A program made the translations under genes and the position numbers. From contig CAWJEE010000015.1 of the NCBI GenBank assembly GCA_963841815.1, positions 131,969 through 195,968 on the forward strand: a stretch of DNA of 64,000 nt, read 5' to 3'. Origin of the DNA: JAOUJD01 sp963841815 (GTDB taxonomy: Bacteria > Pseudomonadota > Gammaproteobacteria > Burkholderiales > Burkholderiaceae_F). This document shows, in pieces, positions 31,474-40,863 of this stretch. Numbering within the stretch: the stretch's first letter is position 1; every line of letters begins with the position of its first letter. The notes under the pieces were generated by a model. That model worked only from the letters and a program-made list of their open reading frames with translations. It was not told the DNA's origin and searched no databases.

Positions 31474-33372
31474 ATGCCAAAGAACTACGCAATGGGGGGC
31501 CGGGTGTCCGCGGCGCGGCCCGGCGACCTGCCGCGAACGCCGCAGCCCCTGCGCGCGCGCCTGGGGGCGCTGCGCAACCTGCCCCCGTTCCTGAAACTCG
31601 TCTGGCAGACCAGCCCGGCGTTGACGCTGAGCCAGGGCCTGCTGCGGATCGTTCGTGCCCTGCTGCCGGTCGTGACGCTTTACGTCGGCAAGCTGATCAT
31701 CGACGAGGTGGTGCTGCTCGCCGGGGCGCCGTCCGCGCACGAGACGCTGCGCGACTGGCTCGCAAGCGGGGCGCTCGACCGCATCGGCGGGCTGCTCGCA
31801 CTGGAGTTCGGGCTTGCGGTTGCGTCCGACGTGCTCGGCCGCGTCGTCTCCCTGCTCGACTCGCTGCTGTCCGAGCGCTTCAGCAACGAGACCAGTCTGC
31901 GGCTGATGGAACACGCCGCCACGCTTGACCTCGAGGACTTCGAGGACAGCGAGTTGCAGGATCGCCTGGAGCGTGCGCGCCGGCAGGCGGCCGGGCGCAC
32001 CAGCCTGATCGGGCAGCTCTTCGGCCAGGCGCAGGACGTCATCACCGTCGTGAGCTTCGCCGCCGGGCTGCTGGTGTACGCGCCGTGGCTCATCGTGCTC
32101 CTTGCCATCGCGCTCGTGCCGGCGTTCATCGGCGAGGCGCACTTCAACGCGCAGAGCTATTCGCTCAACTACGCCCGAACTCCGGAGCGGCGGGAGCTCG
32201 ACTATGTTCGGCAGACTGGAGCGAGCGTCGAGACGGCCAAGGAGGTGAAGATCTTCGGCCTGAACACGTTCCTGATCGAGCGCTACCGGACGCTGGCCGA
32301 GAGCTTCTTCGACGCCAACCGCCGGATCGCGATGCGGCGCGCGGGCTGGGGCAGCTTGCTCACCGCGATCGGAACGCTGGCCTACTACGTCGCGTATGCC
32401 TACATCGTCTGGCGCACGCTGCATGGCGAGTTTTCCATCGGCGACCTGACGTTCCTCGCCGGCTCGTTTCGCCGCCTGCGCAATCTGCTCGAGAGCCTGC
32501 TGATCGGCTTCTCGCAGGTCGCGAGCCAGGCGCTCTACCTGGACGACCTGTTTTCGTTCTTCGAGATCCAGCCCGAAATCGTTCCGCCGCCGAACCCGCG
32601 ACCGTTCCCGGTGCCGATCGAGCACGGCTTTGCCTTCGAGAACGTGGGATTCCGCTACCCCGGCGCCGAGCGCTGGGCGGTGCGCAACCTGACGTTCGAG
32701 CTTCGCGCCGGGGAGATCCTCGCGCTGGTGGGCGAGAACGGCGCTGGCAAGACGACGCTGGTGAAGCTGCTCGCACGCCTCTACGACCCGGACGAAGGCC
32801 GCATCCTGCTCGACGGCCACGACCTGCGCGAATACGACCTGTTCGCGCTGCGCGCCAACATCGGCGTCATCTTCCAGGACTTCGTGCGCTACCACTTCAC
32901 GGCCGCGGACAACATCGCGGTGGGCCGGATCGAGGAGCGCGACGACCGTGCGCGCATCGTCGAGGCTGCAGAACGCAGCCTGGCCGATGAAGTCATCCGC
33001 AAGCTGCCGGATGGATACGATCAGGTGCTCGGCAAGCGGTTCCGGACCGGCATCGATCTTTCGGGTGGAGAGTGGCAGAAGATCGCCATCGCGCGCGCCT
33101 ACATGCGCGATGCGCAGCTGCTGATCCTCGACGAACCGACGGCTGCGCTCGATGCGCGCGCCGAGTACGAAGTGTTCGAGCGCTTCAAGGAACTGAGCCG
33201 CGGCAAGACGGCCGTGCTGATCTCGCACCGGTTTTCCAGCGTGCGCATGGCCGATCGCATCGTCGTGCTGGTCGACGGCGCCGTCGAGGCCGAGGGTACG
33301 CACCAGCAGCTGGTGCAACAGGGCGGGCGCTATGCCGAGCTGTTCGAGCTGCAGGCGGCGGGGTACCGATAG
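31474..33372 (+). CDS. ABC-type exporter, fused membrane and ATPase domains
   Basis: A 632-residue half-transporter. The N-terminal half contains the transmembrane helices (VVTLYVGKLIIDEVVLL, VSFAAGLLVYAPWLIVLLAI, IGTLAYYVAYAYIVW). The ATPase has Walker A GENGAGKTT near residue 420, signature LSGGEWQK near 529, Walker B LLILDEPTAALD near 549 and the switch His in LISHRFSS. It should work as a homodimer to export a lipid, peptide or drug. No partner gene defines the substrate. Length and layout are normal. Confidence 0.9.
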   Translation: MPKNYAMGGRVSAARPGDLPRTPQPLRARLGALRNLPPFLKLVWQTSPALTLSQGLLRIVRALLPVVTLYVGKLIIDEVVLLAGAPSAHETLRDWLASGALDRIGGLLALEFGLAVASDVLGRVVSLLDSLLSERFSNETSLRLMEHAATLDLEDFEDSELQDRLERARRQAAGRTSLIGQLFGQAQDVITVVSFAAGLLVYAPWLIVLLAIALVPAFIGEAHFNAQSYSLNYARTPERRELDYVRQTGASVETAKEVKIFGLNTFLIERYRTLAESFFDANRRIAMRRAGWGSLLTAIGTLAYYVAYAYIVWRTLHGEFSIGDLTFLAGSFRRLRNLLESLLIGFSQVASQALYLDDLFSFFEIQPEIVPPPNPRPFPVPIEHGFAFENVGFRYPGAERWAVRNLTFELRAGEILALVGENGAGKTTLVKLLARLYDPDEGRILLDGHDLREYDLFALRANIGVIFQDFVRYHFTAADNIAVGRIEERDDRARIVEAAERSLADEVIRKLPDGYDQVLGKRFRTGIDLSGGEWQKIAIARAYMRDAQLLILDEPTAALDARAEYEVFERFKELSRGKTAVLISHRFSSVRMADRIVVLVDGAVEAEGTHQQLVQQGGRYAELFELQAAGYR

Positions 33373-33519
33373 CCCGTAACGGCGCAAAGCACCGGCTGGT
33401 TCGCCGAGTGCGTTACCCCTCGTTACTTCTTCGTCGTGCACGCGCCTCCACCGGCAGGCGTTGTAAGCGCATTGGCGCACGTTTTCGCGTCAACGCCGTT
33501 GTGCTTCGAGGAGACCTTC

Positions 33520-33741
33520 ATGTCACGTCGTCTATTGGCTTTGAGCGCGCTGGCTGCCGGTGCGGCCGCCTTGTCCGGCTGCGTGGTCCTGCCGCTGGAG
33601 CCCGGCTACGGCTACGGCAATGGCTATGGCTACGGTCCCCCGGCCGTCCGCGTGGCGCCGCCGGTGGTGGTCGTTCCGCCACCGCGCCATCGCTATCGGT
33701 CCGGCGGGTATTACGGCGGGTACTACGGCGGGAATCAGTAG
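33520..33741 (+). CDS. small Gly/Tyr-rich lipoprotein
   Basis: A 73-residue lipoprotein from the ATG at 33520; the frame opens earlier but without a signal. The signal peptide ends in the lipobox LSGC. The short mature part is very rich in Gly, Tyr and Pro (GYGYGNGYGYGPP, VVVVPPPRHRYRSGGYY). No domain is recognised. Similar small envelope lipoproteins are common in betaproteobacteria. It is preceded by GAGGAG at moderate distance. A short CGTTAC repeat lies about 100 bp upstream, described in the findings. Confidence 0.7.
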   Translation: MSRRLLALSALAAGAAALSGCVVLPLEPGYGYGNGYGYGPPAVRVAPPVVVVPPPRHRYRSGGYYGGYYGGNQ

Positions 33742-33884
33742 GGCCGGGAGCCCGCCATTTAGACGGTTCTACCTCCAATGCCCCCGCTCTGACGCGAGGC
33801 ATGGCATCTCTCGCGCTGCCTACGATGATGGAATTGTCCGGCGCAAGGAAGCGCTGGGCGACAGTACGCAGACAAGGAGGAACC

Positions 33885-34271
33885 ATGGTCACGCGTAAAA
33901 CGAAAGCCACGGGCACCAGGCGGCGTGCAGTGCGGCCGGAACCCCGGCGCGCGCCGACCGTCCCGGAAGTAGCACCCCGGGTCGCCGAGGTGAAAGAGCG
34001 GCTCGGTGCGGCGGGGCACAAGTTGCAGCTGGCAGGAGAGAAGTTCCAGGTCGCCGGCCAGGCCGCGACGAAGTTCGCGCGCAGTTACGTGCGTGAAGTG
34101 TCCACCGCCGCGAAAGCCTCGCGCGAGCCGATGCATGCGCTCTGGCGCAACTTCCGGCTGGCGGGGCGCCACATCGCCCGCGATGCGGTTGAGATGTGGC
34201 AAGAAATGGCACCGGCTCGCAGGGTGCTGAAGCTGCCTGTCGTGCGCAGGGCCGGTCGACCGGCCGCGTAG
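33885..34271 (+). CDS. small basic hypothetical protein, phasin-like helices
   Basis: A 128-residue protein from the ATG at 33885, with a near-perfect ribosome-binding site (AAGGAGGAACC). The N-terminus is basic and disordered (RKTKATGTRRRAVRPEPRR). The rest forms amphipathic helices (EVKERLGAAGHKLQLAGEKF, TKFARSYVREVSTAAKAS, FRLAGRHIARDAVEMWQEM) reminiscent of phasins or small coiled-coil proteins. No family is recognised with confidence. It is convergent with the histidine-kinase gene, across a hairpin. Confidence 0.6.
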   Translation: MVTRKTKATGTRRRAVRPEPRRAPTVPEVAPRVAEVKERLGAAGHKLQLAGEKFQVAGQAATKFARSYVREVSTAAKASREPMHALWRNFRLAGRHIARDAVEMWQEMAPARRVLKLPVVRRAGRPAA

Positions 34272-34321
34272 CGCACCGGTAGTGCCGCAGCAGCAGTAGC
34301 GCAGCAAGGTCGCGGCGCTGT

Positions 34322-34372
34322 CCGCCTCTCCTGCTCGAAGAGCGGGGGAGACGGCGGCGCCGTTGCCTTTTT
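34322..34372 (+). terminator. probable terminator between convergent genes
   Basis: A long imperfect stem, CCGCCTCTCCTGCTC (34322-34336) pairing with GAGCGGGGGAGACGGCGG (34340-34357), is followed on the plus strand by a short T-run near 34368-34372. It ends the small basic gene and faces the 3' end of the kinase gene. Confidence 0.45.
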
Positions 34373-34375
34373 CGG

Positions 34376-35784
34376 CTATTGGCTCGGGAACGTGACGAGA
34401 ACGCTAGTTCCTTTGCCGGCATGTCCGTCGCGAAGCTCCACCCGCGCCCCGTGCGCACGCGCGACCTCGCGCACGATCGCCAGTCCCAGCCCGCTGCCGC
34501 CCCCGGTCGACCCGGGGATCCGGTAGTAGCTCTCGAACACGCGCGCGCGCAGTTCCTCGGGGATGCCCGGCCCTTCGTCGCAGACCTCGAGCGTCACCGC
34601 GCCGCGCTCCTCGCGCAGCGTCGACGTCGATGGCGCTGCGCGTCCGGCGCGTAGCGCACGGCGTTGTCGAGCAGGTTGCCGACGAGGCTCGCGAGCTTCT
34701 GGAGATCGCCTTGCACCTCGGCCGTGCCGCCGGCGGGCGTGCACGTCACCGTCACCTTCAGCCCGCGCGCGCCGATGCGCGGCTGCAGCGTCTCGACCGC
34801 CTCGCCCGCAAGCTGGCGCAGCGACACCGGCTCGTGGTCGGGCGCCGCGGACGCCGACGCGCGGTTGTAGGCGAGCATCTGTTCGGCGAGGTGGATCGTG
34901 CGGTCGAGCGCGACCAGCATGCGGTCGAGCGAGGCCTGCCGCTCGGCCGGGCTGCCCGCGCGCGCGGCGTTCTGCGCGTGCACCTTCAGTCCCGCCAGCG
35001 GCGTGCGCAGTTCGTGCGCGGCATCCGCGGTGAAGCGGCGCTCGCGCTCGAGCGCGCTGGTCAGCCGGTCGAGCAGGCCGTTCAGCGCGTCGAGCACCGG
35101 CGCGATCTCGGCCGGCACGCGCGGCAGCGACACCGGCGTCAGCGCGTCGGCCTGCCGCGTCTCGATCTGCTGCGCCAGCTTCCCGAGCGGCGCGAGGCCG
35201 TAGCCGATGAGCAGGCCGAGCAGCACCAGCAGCACCGGGATGCCGATCACGAGCGGCTCGGCCGCGGCGTAGGCGAGCTTCCCGGACAGCTCGGTGCGGA
35301 TGTCGCTGCGCTCGGCGACCTGGATCCACAGGCTGCCGGAGGGCAGAGTGAACACGCGCCACGTCAGGTCTCCCGTAGGCCTGGTCGCTGTAGCCGGCGG
35401 CGAGCGGCGCGAACGGCACATCGGGCGCGGAGGCGGAGCGCACGAGCAGCTGCCGGTCGGCGGTCCACACCTGGAACGCGATCTTGGTCTCGTAGTAGTG
35501 GCCTTCGATGCGCTGCGCGTCGTGCTCGCCCGCCTCGATCGGCCCGGACAGCTTGATCACGATCGGCGCGCGACGGTGGCGTGCTCGACCTGGCGCGCGA
35601 GGAAGGTTTCCAGCACGCGCGCTGACGTGGCGAGCCGCGCGTCGAACAGCTCCTGCGCCTCTTCCTCGCTGCCCTCGAAGCTCATCCACGCCGCGACGCC
35701 GAGCACGGCGAGCAGCGTGGCGATGGTGCCGGCGAGCAGCACCGCACGGATCGACCGCGCGCGGCGTGGCGCGGAGGCGGTCAT
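34376..35784 (-). pseudogene. sensor histidine kinase (QseC/PmrB-like), about three frame changes
   Basis: The gene starts at the ATG at 35784, overlapping the response-regulator stop as ATGA. In frame one: a cytoplasmic start and first membrane helix (AVLLAGTIATLLAVLGVAAW). A shift near 35570 gives the sensor part (KIAFQVWTADRQLLVRSAS). A shift near 35375 gives the second membrane helix (PLVIGIPVLLVLLGLLIGYG), HAMP-like region, HisKA with the phospho-His in DAAHELRTPL, and the N-box GNLLDNAVRYAP. A shift near 34640 gives the G-boxes DEGPGIPEE and GGSGLGLAIV. All kinase motifs survive, so sequencing indels are as likely as decay. It should control the regulator encoded upstream. Confidence 0.8.
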
Positions 35785-36458
35785 GCCTGCGCGCCAGGCT
35801 GCGGCGGGTCGGCGATGTAGCCGACGCCGCGCACGGTGCGGATCACTTCCGGGTAGAGCTTCCTGCGGAGCTTGTGGATGTGCACGTCGACGCTGTTGCT
35901 CTCGACGCCGCTGTCCCAGCCGTACAGGGAGTCCTCGAGCTGCGCGCGCGACAGCACCTGCCCCGCGCTCTGCAGCAGCTTCTGCAGCAGCATGAACTCG
36001 CGCCGCTGCAGCGTCACCGGCTGGCCTTCGTATGTCACCGTGAGCGCCGCCGGGTCGAGCCGCAGCGGACCGTGCTCGATCACGTTGACCGCCGCGCCGC
36101 GCTGCCGCCGCTGCTGCGCGCGCACGCGCGCGAGCAGCTCGTCGACGTCGAACGGCTTGACCAGGTAGTCGTCGGCGCCGGCGTCGAGCCCGAGCACGCG
36201 ATCCGACGCAGTGTCGCGCGCGCTCAGCACGATCACCGGCACGGTGCCGCCTGCGCCGCGCACCGTGCGCAGCACCTCGACGCCGTCGACCTTCGGCAGG
36301 CCGAGGTCGAGCACGACGAGGTCGAAGGTGTTGGACTTCAGCGCCGCCAGCGCCTGCGCGCCGTCCGCCACCCACTCGACCGCGTACAGCGCACGCTCGA
36401 GCGTGTCGCGGATGCCCGCAGCCAGGAGGTCGTCGTCCTCGACGAGAAGAATGCGCAC
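35781..36458 (-). CDS. OmpR-family response regulator (QseB/PmrA-like)
   Basis: A 225-residue regulator with a GTG start at 36458. The receiver has the acidic pocket EDDD, phospho-acceptor Asp51 (VVLDLGLP), and a Lys in DYLVKPFD. The C-terminal winged helix has EFMLLQKLLQSAGQVLSRAQL and SVDVHIHKLRRKL. The layout and wording match the QseB/PmrA/TctD group, whose members bind TTAA-N7-TTAA direct repeats; exactly such a site lies upstream of the hemolysin-family gene at 40864-40880. It overlaps the kinase gene by four bases. A terminator separates it from the TPR gene upstream. Confidence 0.9.
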   Translation of the reverse strand: MRILLVEDDDLLAAGIRDTLERALYAVEWVADGAQALAALKSNTFDLVVLDLGLPKVDGVEVLRTVRGAGGTVPVIVLSARDTASDRVLGLDAGADDYLVKPFDVDELLARVRAQQRRQRGAAVNVIEHGPLRLDPAALTVTYEGQPVTLQRREFMLLQKLLQSAGQVLSRAQLEDSLYGWDSGVESNSVDVHIHKLRRKLYPEVIRTVRGVGYIADPPQPGAQA

Positions 36459-36470
36459 GAGTGAGAGAGG

Positions 36471-36507
36471 AAAAAAGCCCGGCGCGAGAATACTCCCGCG
36501 TCCGGGC
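36471..36507 (-). terminator. rho-independent terminator after the TPR gene
   Basis: On the minus strand, GCCCGG plus CGCG arms (36477-36486 paired with 36497-36507) form a strong stem with a ten-base loop, followed by TTTTTT (36476-36471). It sits between the TPR gene (ends 36565) and the response-regulator start (36458), so it either ends the biosynthetic operon or limits read-through into the two-component genes. Confidence 0.8.
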
Positions 36508-36564
36508 CGTTCCAGCGAGCGCTTCGCGCGATCGACGAATGCTCGAAGGGCGCCCGGTGGCTGC

Positions 36565-37218
36565 TCAGGACTTGTCCTTGATCTTCGCGAGCAGTTCGGC
36601 GATCTCCTTGCGGCGGCCCTCGTCGGCGAGCGGTCGGTCGGGCCGCGCCGGCGCCTGCAGCGCGCGCTCCAGCGCCTTCTTCGCGTTCGCGTAGTCGCCC
36701 TTGCGGAACAGGAAGTCGCCGTAGAAGAAGTTCGGATCGATGCCGTCCGGGTTCAGCTTCAGCGCGGTCTCGAGCATCTCGCGCGCCTTCTTGTCGTCGC
36801 CGAATCCGATGGGCCAGCCGGGCACCTGGTAGTACAGCGAGCCGAGGCTGGTGTAGGCCGAACCGGAAAGTGCCTTCGGGTCGATCGTGAGCGCGTGCTC
36901 GAGGGCGGCCTTGGCGTCCTTCACGAGCGACAGCGCACCGACGCCGCCCTTGGCGCCGGCGTAGCTCGACACGATGATCCCGTACCAGATGTCCGCTTCG
37001 GCGCGGTCGGCGTACTTCGCGCGCACCGAGGTCGCCGTCTTCGACAGCGTCTCGAACGCCTTCTCGTGGTCGGCGACCGGCTTGCGGTACTTGATCTCTT
37101 CCCACTCGCGCTGCAGCGCGCGCACTTCGTCGTCCACGGCGGCGTTCGCCTGAGAAGCGAACAGGACCACGAGCGCCGCGAGCGAGTACATCAGCATGGC
37201 CAGGGGTTTCAGCGTCAC
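36565..37218 (-). CDS. exported TPR protein (TatT-like)
   Basis: A 217-residue protein from the GTG at 37218, which follows GAAGGAGG and overlaps the SDR stop as GTGA. A signal peptide (MYSLAALVVLFASQANA) precedes tetratricopeptide-like repeats: ALEHALTIDPKALSGSAYTSLGS, then YQVPGWPIGFGDDKKAREML, then LKLNPDGIDPNFFYGDFLFRKGDY. This resembles the TRAP-associated TatT family and other periplasmic TPR proteins. As the last gene before the terminator, it belongs to the hemolysin-ligase-oxidase-SDR operon and may be its periplasmic adaptor. Confidence 0.75.
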   Translation of the reverse strand: MTLKPLAMLMYSLAALVVLFASQANAAVDDEVRALQREWEEIKYRKPVADHEKAFETLSKTATSVRAKYADRAEADIWYGIIVSSYAGAKGGVGALSLVKDAKAALEHALTIDPKALSGSAYTSLGSLYYQVPGWPIGFGDDKKAREMLETALKLNPDGIDPNFFYGDFLFRKGDYANAKKALERALQAPARPDRPLADEGRRKEIAELLAKIKDKS

Positions 37219-38070
37219 GGGGAGCCTCCTTCTGAAGATTGAATGGACGTGGGAAGTCGCGCCGGCCGCGGCTTGCCGCGACGCGCGAAGTTGCGGATGG
37301 TGTCGAGCTGCTTGCGCAGTCCGTTGTCGACGAGCCCGGGCAGCACCTGGTTGACGCGGGCGAAGAATTTCTCGGGCATGCCGAGCAGCCGTTCGCGGAC
37401 CGGGCGGCGCAGCAACGCGACGAGCTCGTGCGCCACCCATTCGGGCGCGTCCATCGCGGTGCCGAGTTCGTCGTTGAGCGCGGTGAGCGCGTCGTCGTTC
37501 AGCGCCGTGCGCGTGGCGCGCGGCGCGAAGTACAGGACGCGGACCGGCCCGTCGGCCAGTTCGCGGCGCAGCGCCTCGGTGAAACCGCGCAGCGCGAACT
37601 TGCTCGCGCTGTAGCTGGCGCAGCCCGGGTAGCCGAGGTAGCCGTAGATCGAGCCGACGTTGACGATCGTCGCGCTCGCGCGCCGCTGCAGCTGCGGCAG
37701 CAGGCGCTGCGTCAGCAGCATCGGCGCGAGCGCGTTGACGTCGAGGATGCGCTCGACCGACGCTTCGCTCTGGTCGGCGAACCACGCGAACTCGCTGGTG
37801 CCGGCGTTGTTGATCAGCAGGTTGATGTCGAACCCGGACGCCGCCTGCACGACCGCGTCGCGGCCTTCGGCCGTCGTGAGGTCGGCCAGCACGACGCGGC
37901 AGGCGAGTCCGCGGCCGTTCGACCGCCCTTGCGGTGGCCGCCAGGCGCGCCGCGTCGCGGCCGACGAGCAGCAGCACCGCGCACTGCGGCGCGATCGCCT
38001 GCGCGATGGCGGTGCCGATGCCGCCGCCGCCGCCGGTGAGGATCGCGAAGTACGGAGGAGCAGCGCTCAT
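37215..38070 (-). pseudogene. short-chain dehydrogenase/reductase, one frameshift
   Basis: The start ATG at 38070 overlaps the preceding oxidase stop. The first 50 residues hold the Rossmann motif LTGGGGGIGTAIA. After a one-base shift near 37915 the rest is clean: INNAG, the catalytic Ser in NVGSIYGYLG and the YSASK motif, with an SDR of about 285 residues in total. It should reduce or oxidise a carbonyl/alcohol using NAD(P)H. Its place between the oxidase and the TPR protein marks it as a tailoring step of the cluster. The single indel may be a sequencing error. Confidence 0.85.
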
Positions 38071-38746
38071 GCCGCCTTCCTGATCGCCACCGCGTCGAAG
38101 CGCGGCAGGCCGCGGAAGATGTCGCCGTAGAGGCGGTACACCATGTTCGCGGCGTGCGTCACGGCGGCCTGGTCGTCCGGGTCCTGCAGGCGGTCCATCA
38201 GCCCGGCGAAGAAGCGCACGTGCTGCTGGTCGAGCGCGCCGTGCGACGTCAGGTAGGTGAACGCCTCCGGCGGCAGTTCGAGCGCCGTGCGGATCGCCTG
38301 CGCCGCGTTGGTCGCGAGCGCGGTGCTGGTGCCCTCGAGCACGTGCACCATGCCGAAGAAGCCGACCGGATTGCGGCGCGCGATCGTGTCGTAGACGTAG
38401 GCGACCATCAGCTCGGTCGCGGCCGACGGCGTGCCGTCGCGCACGAGCCGCGGGTCGCCGCCCGCGGCGGCGATGTCGTTGAGGATCCACTCCTCGTGGC
38501 CCGCTTCTTCGGCGATGTACTCGACGATCGCCGTGCGCAGCCAGCCTTTCGACTCGGGCAGGCGGCTGCCGCACGCCATCAGCAGCGGCACCGTGTGCTT
38601 GACGTGGTGATAGGCCTCGGTCAGGAAGGCGAGGTACTGCGCGCGCGTGATCCGGCCCGCGAGGGCAGTCGGCGATCACGGGAACGGCGAACAGTTCGGC
38701 GCGCGCGCGGCGCGGTCTGCTGCGCCAGCACTTCAAAGTACGGCAT
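38067..38746 (-). pseudogene. haem-oxygenase-like / TenA-fold iron oxidase, two frame changes near the start
   Basis: The main body (38067-38640) reads as one frame and fits the haem-oxygenase-like diiron or TenA fold: GRITRAQYLAFLTEAYHHVKHT, then IAEEAGHEEWILNDI, then a helix with GFFGMVHVLEGTS, and a late TYLTSHGALDQQHV. The Glu and His residues have the spacing of a metal site. The start ATG at 38746 gives MPYFEVLAQQT, joined to the body only if two small indels lie between about 38650 and 38700. It overlaps its neighbours by a few bases on both sides. The function is probably an oxidation of the acyl product made by the ligase; this is inference. Confidence 0.65.
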
Positions 38747-40204
38747 GGACGGGCACTCCTGTGGAGTCTTCGTAGAGGGATTCGAGCTGCGCGCCGTAGC
38801 GCTGCCACACGGCGTCGCGACGGGCGCGGCCGTTGGCGGTGGCGAGTCCGTTGGCGGTGCTGAAGCGGCGCGTCGGCGCGCACCCAGACGGCGATGCGCG
38901 CGTAGTCGGGCAGGCGTTCGTTGGCGGCGCGCACGGCGGCGGCCAGCGCGATGTCGGGAACGGCAGGCAGCGCGGGCACGAGCACCGCGGCGAGCTGCGG
39001 CCGCGCTTCGCCGAACACCACCGCCTGCGCGACGGCCGGCGCCACGGCAAGTTCGGCTTCCGGCCACTCGGGCGCGACGTTGCGGCCGAACGAGGTGATC
39101 AGCTGGTGCTTGCGGCGGCCGTCGATGTGCAGGAAGCCGTCGGCGTCGACGTGGCCGAGGTCGCCGGTGCGCAGCGCCTCGGGCCCCGGCGTTCGGTGCC
39201 GAGATAGCCGAGGAAGCCGCGTCGTCGACGACGATCTCGCCGTCGTCGATCCGCACGCGCGCGTGCGGCAGCGGCCGGCCGACGCTGCCGGGTCGGCTCG
39301 CGCCCGGCACGTTGAGCGCGACGACCGAGGCGCACTCCGACAGTCCGTAGCCTTCGTAGGCCGGAATGCCGGCGACCGCGCGCGCGGTCGATCAGCGCCG
39401 GCGAGACCTTGGCGCCGCCGACCGCGGCGAAGCGCAGCCGCGTCGGCGCGCGGCGCGCCGGCTTCGATGACGGCGGTCAGCGCCGACAGCATCTGCGGCA
39501 GCAGGATCACGCTGTCGGCCTGCCAGTGCTCGATCGCGGCGAGCGCGACGCGCGGGTCGAAGCCGGTCGAGCCGCCGACGCCCACCGTCGCCGAGCGACG
39601 GCACGCAGCAGGTCGCACCGCGCGGCCAGCGGGGCGTAGACGCCGGCGATGTTTTCGAGCAGCACCGCGAGCGGCAGCAGCGAGAGGTGGCGCTCGATGC
39701 CGACGCCCTGCGTGGCCGCCACCAGCGACGTGGCGACCGCGCGCTGTTGGGCGGCGCTCAGGCACACGCCCTTCGGCGTGCCCGTGGTGCCGGATGTGAA
39801 CGTGATCTTCGACGTGCCGGCGGGCAGCGCGACCGGCGTTGCGGCGGTCCGCCGGAACCAGGGCAGCGAGCGTGCCGGGCAGGTTGCCGCCCGTCACGAA
39901 GCCGAGTGCGTGGGCAACGCCGGGCGCCTCGCACAGCAGCGCGTCCATGCCGGTCGCGCCGGCCGCGTGCTGCAGTTGCCCGAGCGTGAAGAACGCCGGC
40001 AGCGGCACCAGCGGCACCTGCGCCCGCACCGCGGCGAGATCGGCCACCACCCAGTCGATGCCGTTGTCTGCGATCAGGCCGAGCACGCGCGGGCGCGGCG
40101 CGGTCGAGCGCGGCGGCGAGCTGCTGCACGCGCGCCTCGAGGGCGGCCGCGGACAGCGACTTGCCGGCGCCGCAGAGTGCGGCGCGGTCGTGCGCTTCAA
40201 TCAT
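38733..40204 (-). pseudogene. AMP-dependent acyl ligase, several frame changes
   Basis: The pieces of one adenylate-forming enzyme are spread over all three minus-strand frames: start MIEAHDRAALCGAGKSLSAA at 40204, LGLIADNGIDWVVADLAAVR, the phosphate loop TSGTTGTPKG (about 39780-39810), LLPLAVLLENIAGVYAP, LLPQMLSALTAVIEAG, RTGDLGHVDADGFLHIDGR, and the end FSTANGLATANGRARRDAVW. About seven small indels would restore it. In the A10 motif the usual catalytic Lys is replaced by Arg (NGRARR). The size (about 490 codons) suits a fatty-acyl ligase. It overlaps the oxidase gene. The operon context suggests activation of a fatty acid for further tailoring. Confidence 0.75.
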
Positions 40205-40208
40205 CAGG

Positions 40209-40823
40209 CTATGCCGTCCGCAGCGCGTGACCGATGCGGCCAGCCACCACGATCGGATCGTTGGCGTAGTAGCGGCCCCAGCGCGCGCCGCGATCGGGCA
40301 GTCGCGCGGGATCGGCCGGCGCGAGTTCGAGGGGCTTGAGCCCCATCCGGGCAAAGGCGTTGCGCAGCTCACGCGTGGCGGTGAAGACGACCCACTCGTA
40401 GCCGAGGCGGTGCAGGTGGCGCGCGAGCAGCGGGATCAGAGTACGGCCCATGCCGGCAGAGGTCGCGGCGAGGTTGCCGACTTCGACGATCGATTCGCGC
40501 TCCACGTCGTAACGCGCGAGCAGGTGCTCGACCGGCGCGTCGAGGTACTGCTCGAGGAACAGGCGACGGCCGTCGGCCGGCGTGTAGCCCGCGGCGGCGC
40601 GCCAGCGGTCGAGCGCGTCGCGCACGCCGAGCAGGTAGGGCGAGAAGTGCGCGATGCGCGCGCCGTGGGCCTGCTCGAATCGCGCCCCGATGAACTGCTC
40701 GCACGGGGTGCGCAGCGGATGCGTCGGGTGGATCGGTTCGAGCCGCGGCGAACTCGCGCGCCTGCGGCTGGCGACCCGCACGCTGTGCCCGCTCGTGGCG
40801 GCGATCGATGAGGCGATCTGCAT
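40209..40823 (-). CDS. thermostable-hemolysin-family protein
   Basis: A 204-residue protein whose ATG follows AGGAGG. The pattern FIGARFEQAHGARIAHFSPYLLGVRD, then LFLEQYLDAPVEHLL, EVGNLAATSAGMGRTLIPLLARHLHRLGY and FARMGLKPLELAPAD matches the thermostable hemolysin family (PF12261 as I recall), whose central part resembles a GNAT acyltransferase. The name is historical; an acyltransferase role in this operon is plausible. It is the first gene of the cluster and carries a PmrA/QseB-like box upstream. Homologues in other bacteria also sit next to acyl ligases and SDRs, from general knowledge. Confidence 0.8.
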   Translation of the reverse strand: MQIASSIAATSGHSVRVASRRRASSPRLEPIHPTHPLRTPCEQFIGARFEQAHGARIAHFSPYLLGVRDALDRWRAAAGYTPADGRRLFLEQYLDAPVEHLLARYDVERESIVEVGNLAATSAGMGRTLIPLLARHLHRLGYEWVVFTATRELRNAFARMGLKPLELAPADPARLPDRGARWGRYYANDPIVVAGRIGHALRTA

Positions 40824-40863
40824 CGGCCCTCCTGGTTGATGGAGGCGATGCTAGGAAGGCCAA

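Noticed and set aside
30514..33480. A 988-residue minus-strand open frame
   Set aside because: It is antisense to the ABC exporter and the PIN-like gene, whose motifs are clear; high GC keeps shadow frames open.
36565..40200. A 1211-residue minus-strand open frame
   Set aside because: It is a composite: only its last 217 codons (TPR protein) and scattered pieces of the ligase and SDR are real. The rest is Arg/Pro-rich out-of-frame translation.
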